Shown piece by piece: positions 37,442 to 41,726 of a stretch of 41,726 bases of DNA (its first letter is position 1; each line of letters starts with the position of its first letter). The notes under the pieces are model-generated. The model saw only the letters and a program-made list of their open reading frames with translations, was not told the DNA's origin and ran no database searches. Origin of the DNA: Trueperaceae bacterium (lineage in GTDB: Bacteria; Deinococcota; Deinococci; Deinococcales; Trueperaceae); NCBI GenBank assembly GCA_013697735.1, contig JACCWH010000182.1, positions 1-41,726 of the forward strand. The letters are read 5' to 3'. The translations under genes were made by a program, and so were the position numbers.

Positions 37442-38386
37442 ATGGCCAAGCTATTCGTGGTCGGCGACGCGACGGTCGACCAGATGTATTTCGTCGACGC
37501 GCTACCGGAACCGGGCGGTGAGGTAACGGCGCTCCGGGCCCTCATGGAGCCCGGCGGCGCTGGCGGCACGATGGCCACGGCGCTGGCGCGCCTCGGGCAC
37601 GACGTCCGCATCGCGACGCGCGTCGGCACCGGCCCGTTCTCGGAGCTGGCACTTCGCAACGTCCGCGACGCCGGCGTCGACACGTCGCTGATCCAGACCG
37701 ACGACACGTACCAGACCAGCAGCGTCACGATCCTGATCACACCCGACACCCAACGGACGATGATCAGCGCGGCGGGAGCGAGTCGGTACCTCGATTCGGC
37801 GAAGCTCGACATAGGCCACGTGCGCGAACGCGACGCCCTGGTGATGAGCGCCTACAGCCTGGTCGGCGGCCCTCAACGCGAGTACGCCGTGCAGGCGCTG
37901 GCTTTCGCGGCCGAGGTCGGTGCGACCACCTTCGTCGACATGGGCTCCGGCGCCGTGAACGCGCTCCAGGGACGGCTCCTGCCGCTGCTCCGGGGCGTCG
38001 ACTACGTGCTCATGAACGAGAAGGAGCTCTTCACGCTGACCGGGGAGACGTCGATATCCGACGCCGTGAGCGGGCTCCGGGCACAAGGGATCGATCAGGT
38101 GGTGGTGAAGGTCGGAGAGATGGGATCGATCGTGGTCACGCCCAACCTCACCGAACTCGTCGACGCCATGGAGATCGATGGCGTCGTCGACTCGACGGGC
38201 GCGGGCGACTACTACACGGCCGCCTTCGCGCACGCGGTGCTCGACGGCTACGACCTGCTCGAGGCCGCGTGGCGCGGCAACGTCGCCGGCGCGCTCAATA
38301 CCACTCGTGTGGGAGCGCAACGCGTCGCCATCGACGTGGCGACGCTCGAACGCCACGCTGGCGGGATCGACGTGGGCGCGGCGTGA
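37442..38386 (+). CDS. PfkB-family carbohydrate kinase
   Basis: This ribokinase-type enzyme transfers phosphate from ATP to a sugar or nucleoside. The 314-residue product has the N-terminal GGAGGTMATALARLG motif near 38-52 and the C-terminal DSTGAGD at 250-256, with Asp256 as catalytic base. Family members more often have DTTGAGD or DTVGAGD. The substrate cannot be assigned. GAGGTAGGTGG stands directly before the ATG. The gene is followed by an S41 protease homologue through a GTGA overlap, so the two are probably translated together. Confidence 0.88.
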   Translation: MAKLFVVGDATVDQMYFVDALPEPGGEVTALRALMEPGGAGGTMATALARLGHDVRIATRVGTGPFSELALRNVRDAGVDTSLIQTDDTYQTSSVTILITPDTQRTMISAAGASRYLDSAKLDIGHVRERDALVMSAYSLVGGPQREYAVQALAFAAEVGATTFVDMGSGAVNALQGRLLPLLRGVDYVLMNEKELFTLTGETSISDAVSGLRAQGIDQVVVKVGEMGSIVVTPNLTELVDAMEIDGVVDSTGAGDYYTAAFAHAVLDGYDLLEAAWRGNVAGALNTTRVGAQRVAIDVATLERHAGGIDVGAA

Positions 38387-39357
38387 ACGTGCCGCGGGCC
38401 CTCACGATCCTCCTCGCGCTCGCGATCGGGATCGCCTTCGCGATCGGTACCGCCGGCGCCTCCGGCTATGCGGAACGCTTCGATACCGCCTGGCGACTCG
38501 TCGACGAACGCTACTGGGATCTCTCCAGCCTCGACGTCGACTGGGACGAGGCGCGGGAGCGCTACGGACCGCAAGCGTCGAGCGCCCCGGATGACGCCGC
38601 CTTCTACGCCGTGCTCGAGGCGATGTACGCCGAGATCGGCGACGACCACAGCGTGTTCGTGCCGCCGGAGCGCGTGGCCGAGATCCGCGCCGCCTACGGC
38701 GACCTCCCCTGCCTCGGCGTCTTCGCGCAGGGCGCGCCGGCGGCGGCTGCGCCCCCCGTCGCGCTCCCCGAGCAGCTCGAGGAGCGCGGCCCCGTCGCGT
38801 TCGCACTCCTCGAGCATGGCATCGGCTACGTGCGCATCGACGATCTCGTCCGCGGCGGCACGGCCGAGGGGGTCCGCGGCGCAGTCACGCAACTCACGCG
38901 CGACGGCGCCGTGGCGTTCGTGCTCGACCTGCGCGGCAATCCCGGTGGCCGGCTCGTCACGATGATGCAGGTCGCGGGCGTCTTCACGCAGGGCTTCCTC
39001 TGGCGCACGGTGACCACCTGGTCGTTCCCCATCCCGTACCCCGCGATCGGCATACCGGCCACCGACGCTCCCCTCGCCATCCTCGTCGACGGCGACGTCC
39101 ACAGCGCGGGTGAGGGCCTCGCGGGGGCGCTGCAGCATCGCGGTCGGGCGGTCGTCGTCGGCAGCACCACGGCCGGGAACGTCGAGGCGGTCATGCCCTT
39201 CTGCCTCCGCGACGGCTCGCAGGCCTGGATCGCGACGGGCGTCCTCGCCCCCATCGGCGGCCCGACGTGGGCCGGCCAAGGCGTGGTGCCCAACGTCGCA
39301 ACGAGCGACGAGGACGCGCTCGGGGCCGCCGTGAAGGCACTCCGCACCTCCCCGTGA
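38383..39357 (+). CDS. S41-type protease homologue
   Basis: This 324-residue protein has an N-terminal hydrophobic segment (ALTILLALAIGIAFAIG), probably a signal peptide or anchor, and an S41 tail-protease-like core without a visible PDZ domain. GDDHSVFVPP near 87-95 and LDLRGNPGG near 181-189 are family motifs. The nucleophile is probably Ser241 in DVHSAGEGLAGAL. In Prc/Ctp enzymes a lysine follows the serine by 25 residues; here that position is Asn266 in TTAGN. It may be a tricorn-type S41B enzyme using another base, or inactive. The GTG start overlaps the kinase stop as GTGA; GTG 38389 is an alternative. Confidence 0.82.
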   Translation: MNVPRALTILLALAIGIAFAIGTAGASGYAERFDTAWRLVDERYWDLSSLDVDWDEARERYGPQASSAPDDAAFYAVLEAMYAEIGDDHSVFVPPERVAEIRAAYGDLPCLGVFAQGAPAAAAPPVALPEQLEERGPVAFALLEHGIGYVRIDDLVRGGTAEGVRGAVTQLTRDGAVAFVLDLRGNPGGRLVTMMQVAGVFTQGFLWRTVTTWSFPIPYPAIGIPATDAPLAILVDGDVHSAGEGLAGALQHRGRAVVVGSTTAGNVEAVMPFCLRDGSQAWIATGVLAPIGGPTWAGQGVVPNVATSDEDALGAAVKALRTSP

Positions 39358-40238
39358 GCTCGGAGGACGCTCCGACCACGCGTCCGCTCCCGGACGTCGA
39401 GCGGGTCGCGCCCGGCGCCTGGCGCCTCGAGGCGGCGGTGGCGACCCTACCGCCGTTCGACACCGTCAACACCTACGTGATCGCTCATTCGGGTGTCGCG
39501 GTGGTGGTCGATCCCGGCGGCGAGCGCTCCGAAGCGGCCGACGCGACCCGCCGTACGATCGCGCTCGCGGGCGCGACGCTCAAGGCGATCGTCCTCACCC
39601 ACACGCACGCCGACCACCTCGCGGGCGTGGACCGACTCCTCGAGGGTGAGCGCGACGTCGCCGTCTATGCCCACCCCCGCGAGCTCCAGCGGCTCGATCC
39701 CGCCTGGCGCGCTACGGGCCTCGCCCATGGACGGCGACTGACGGTCGGCGACGAGGTCGTCGAGACGGTCCACACCCCCGGGCACAGCCCCGGCCACATC
39801 GCGCTCTGGCTCTCGACGCAGCGCCTCCTCCTCGCCGGCGACCTCGTCGCCGGCGCGGGATCGGTCTGGATCGGGCTCCCCGAAGGCGACGTCGGGGAGT
39901 ACCTCGAGAGCCTCGCCCGCGCCGCCGCGCTCGAGCCCGCGGTGATCGCCCCCGGTCACGGACCCGTTCGACACGACGGCGCGCTCGTGCTGCACGAAGC
40001 GCGCGCGCACCGGCTGGCGCGAGAGCGCGGCGTGCTCGCCGCCTTGCGGATCGGACCGCTCGATCTGTCGGCGATCCGGCGGGCGCTCTACCCCGATCTC
40101 GATGCCGCGATCGTCGACCACGCCGAACGGAGCGTGTTGGCGCACCTCCGCAAGCTCATGCGCGAGCGACGCGTGATGCACGTCGGCACCGACGAACGGG
40201 GGCCGTTCGACCTCGCGCCCGGCGGTGGCCGGGACTGA
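39354..40238 (+). CDS. MBL-fold metallo-hydrolase (LACTB2-like)
   Basis: This is a dinuclear-zinc hydrolase of the metallo-beta-lactamase fold. The 294-residue product has THTHADH with His83, His85, Asp87 and His88, then TPGHSPGHIALWL, AGDLVAG and APGHGPV. The C-terminal 80 or so residues look like the winged-helix tail of LACTB2-type proteins. Some relatives are RNases or hydrolyse thioesters, so the substrate is open. The GTG start overlaps the S41 gene stop as GTGA. It is the last gene of the operon and converges with thrC across 22 bases. Confidence 0.88.
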   Translation: MSSEDAPTTRPLPDVERVAPGAWRLEAAVATLPPFDTVNTYVIAHSGVAVVVDPGGERSEAADATRRTIALAGATLKAIVLTHTHADHLAGVDRLLEGERDVAVYAHPRELQRLDPAWRATGLAHGRRLTVGDEVVETVHTPGHSPGHIALWLSTQRLLLAGDLVAGAGSVWIGLPEGDVGEYLESLARAAALEPAVIAPGHGPVRHDGALVLHEARAHRLARERGVLAALRIGPLDLSAIRRALYPDLDAAIVDHAERSVLAHLRKLMRERRVMHVGTDERGPFDLAPGGGRD

Positions 40239-40260
40239 CGGCGGCGCGGCCGACTCGGGG

Positions 40261-41592
40261 TCAACCCTCGTCGGCAGCGAAGCGCCGCAGCGCCAGCGCC
40301 AGCGCCGACGCATCGGCCGCCAGCGCTTCGACGCGCGTGGGGGCGTCGACGAGGTGTTCGAGCGCACCATGCGTCGGGCGCTGCCCGGTGGCGCGTGCCA
40401 CCACGTCCGGGAACTTCGCCGGGTGCGCGGTGGCGAGCGCGATCGCCGGGACCCCGCGCCACGCCGCGTCGCCCGCGCGGACGCGCTCGATCGCCTCGAG
40501 GCCGACGGCCGTGTGGGGGCAGACGAGCAGCCCCTCCTCGCTCCAGACGCGCCCGAGCGCGCCGAGTGCGTCCTCGTCGTCGATCGAGACGCCCGTCACC
40601 GGCGCCGGCCAGGCGTCGCCGAAGAGCGCGTGCAGGCGCTCGAAGTTGCTCGGCGCACCCACGTCCATCGCGTTCGCCACGGTCGCGACCGTCGGCCCAT
40701 AGGCGAAGGGGGCCGCGCGACCGGCCAGGAAGCGCGGGAAGAAGTCGTTCGCGTTGTGCGCGGCGACGAACCCGCCGATCGGCACGCCCATCGCCGCTGC
40801 GAGCAGGCCGGCGGTCAGATTGCCGAGGTTGCCCGACGGCACGCTCACGAGGGGCCGGAGGTCCTCTCCCCGCGCACGTGCGAGCTGGACGCTCGCCCAG
40901 GCGTAGTACGTGATCTGCGGGAGGAGCCGCCCGATGTTGATGGAGTTCGCCGTGGAGAGCCGCAGCGCCGCGAGCTCCGGATCGACCAGGGCGCCTTTGA
41001 CGAGTCGTTGGCAGTCGTCGAAGGTGCCGTCGATCGCGTACGCCCGCACACCTGGGCGTCGCGCCACGAGTTGGCGCTCCTGGACGTCGCTCACGCCCCC
41101 CCTCGGGAAGAGGACGGCGACCCTGAGCCCTTCGACGCCGGCGAAGCCGTCCGCGACGGCCGACCCGGTATCACCCGAGGTGGCGACGAGCACCGTCGCC
41201 GCTTCGCCCGCACCCCGGAGCGCACGTCCCCACCAGCGCGCCATCGTTCGGGCGGCGACGTCCTTGAACGCCAGGGTGGGGCCGTGGAAGAGCTCGAGGA
41301 GGTAGCGGTCGCGCGCGAGCGGCCGCAGCGGTACCGGGAAGTCGAGCGCCCCGCGCGCGTCGCGCGTCCAGGCGTCCGCGTCGTCCGCCGTGAGCCACGG
41401 CCGCAAGACCGCTTCGACCACCTCGGGCCAGGTCTCGGCCTCGCTCCATCGTGGCGCGAGCCGCGGGATCGTGGTGGGGACGAAGAGCCCGCCGTCGGGG
41501 GCGAGGCCGAGACGCACCGCCTCCGGCAGGCTGCGCGCACGGCGAACAGGGTCGCGCGTGCTCACGTAGATCGGGGCACCGCCGAGCGTCAC
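40261..41592 (-). CDS. thrC: Threonine synthase
   Basis: This PLP enzyme converts O-phosphohomoserine to threonine. The 443-residue product has GGLFVP near 34-39, LFHGPTLAFKD with the PLP lysine at Lys110, ATSGDTGSAVADGF, STANSINIGRLLPQ and PSGNLGNLTAGL. A GTG at 41598 is in frame. The GTG at 41592 is preferred because it overlaps the upstream stop codon as GTGA, the form used by several other gene pairs here. The upstream neighbour is a probable homoserine dehydrogenase gene, so threonine biosynthesis genes are together. Confidence 0.95.
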   Translation of the reverse strand: MTLGGAPIYVSTRDPVRRARSLPEAVRLGLAPDGGLFVPTTIPRLAPRWSEAETWPEVVEAVLRPWLTADDADAWTRDARGALDFPVPLRPLARDRYLLELFHGPTLAFKDVAARTMARWWGRALRGAGEAATVLVATSGDTGSAVADGFAGVEGLRVAVLFPRGGVSDVQERQLVARRPGVRAYAIDGTFDDCQRLVKGALVDPELAALRLSTANSINIGRLLPQITYYAWASVQLARARGEDLRPLVSVPSGNLGNLTAGLLAAAMGVPIGGFVAAHNANDFFPRFLAGRAAPFAYGPTVATVANAMDVGAPSNFERLHALFGDAWPAPVTGVSIDDEDALGALGRVWSEEGLLVCPHTAVGLEAIERVRAGDAAWRGVPAIALATAHPAKFPDVVARATGQRPTHGALEHLVDAPTRVEALAADASALALALRRFAADEG

Positions 41593-41726
41593 CCCCACAC
41601 CTCGAGCGGGTCGTCATCGCTCCCGAAGGGGAGAACCGGCGCGGCGTGCGCGAGGGGCCGAGGACCGGGGCGATCGTCGAGCGCGTCGAGCACGTCGGCC
41701 AGGACGGCGCTCGCGGTGGTGTCGGC
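41589..41726 (-). CDS. hom: Partial: C-terminus of probable homoserine dehydrogenase
   Basis: Only the last 45 codons lie in the window, running off the right edge. The visible residues begin DTTASAVLADVLDALDD, close to the TASAVVADLLD stretch near the C-terminus of homoserine dehydrogenases. The tail ends DDDPLEVWG. Its TGA overlaps the GTG of thrC, so the two are coupled. The call rests on this short motif and on the neighbour, so it stays tentative. Confidence 0.6.
   Translation of the reverse strand, partial: ADTTASAVLADVLDALDDRPGPRPLAHAAPVLPFGSDDDPLEVWG

Overview
This high-GC (about 70 percent by eye), gene-dense window shows no mobile elements, CRISPR array, tRNA or rRNA. It most likely comes from the chromosome of a member of Deinococcota, perhaps a Truepera-like lineage. 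The evidence is a nine-gene V/A-type ATPase operon in the Thermus order G-I-K(L)-E-C-F-A-B-D, a Thermus-like trehalose/maltose-binding protein, a CarD regulator, and several start codons 5-8 bases behind a TANNNT -10 box, as expected for leaderless mRNAs described in Deinococcus. The lineage call is inference; the gene calls rest on visible motifs.

Layout. 1-2678 (+): folC and rimO. 2682-3848 (-): a PilT/PilU-type retraction ATPase. 3937-9006 (-): an Aap/Bzt-type polar amino-acid ABC importer (binding protein, two permeases, ATPase). Its first permease carries a roughly 230-residue extracytoplasmic insertion with two DxDGxG loops. 9147-9944 (-): a CsgG-like lipoprotein. 9978-18449 (-): the V-type ATPase. 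18694-22069 (-): dnaG, a purine-type phosphoribosyltransferase and purU. 22108-24187 (+): ruvB and a DUF4388 protein with a degenerate receiver domain. 24404-27773 (+): a trehalose/maltose-family ABC importer without its ATPase gene. 27784-29736 (-): acetoacetyl-CoA synthetase. 29812-31731 (+): an ABC exporter half-transporter. 31769-32194 (-): an OsmC/Ohr protein. 32297-35913 (+): uvrB and an unrecognised membrane-anchored protein. 36030-40238 (+): carD, rsmA, a PfkB-family kinase, an S41-type protease homologue and an MBL-fold hydrolase. 40261 to the right edge (-): thrC and the 3' end of a probable homoserine dehydrogenase gene.

Regulation and expression. Both ABC importers have a long perfect hairpin without a U tract between the binding-protein gene and the permease genes, suggesting differential expression within each operon. 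Eight gene pairs are joined by a four-base NTGA overlap, seven of them using GTG. rimO, ruvB, purU, the ABC exporter gene and possibly uvrB look leaderless, whereas the ATPase and transporter genes have clear Shine-Dalgarno sequences.

The strongest unusual observations are the Ca-loop-bearing insertion in the AapQ-like permease, the paired hairpins behind the binding-protein genes, the leaderless-start pattern, the S41 homologue lacking the Ctp-type lysine, the receiver-like domain lacking its acidic pair, and the unrecognised ectodomain protein behind uvrB. I did not find a clear, wholly new multi-gene system. No gap without a gene exceeds 300 bases; the largest are 18450-18693, 7770-7995 and 24188-24403.
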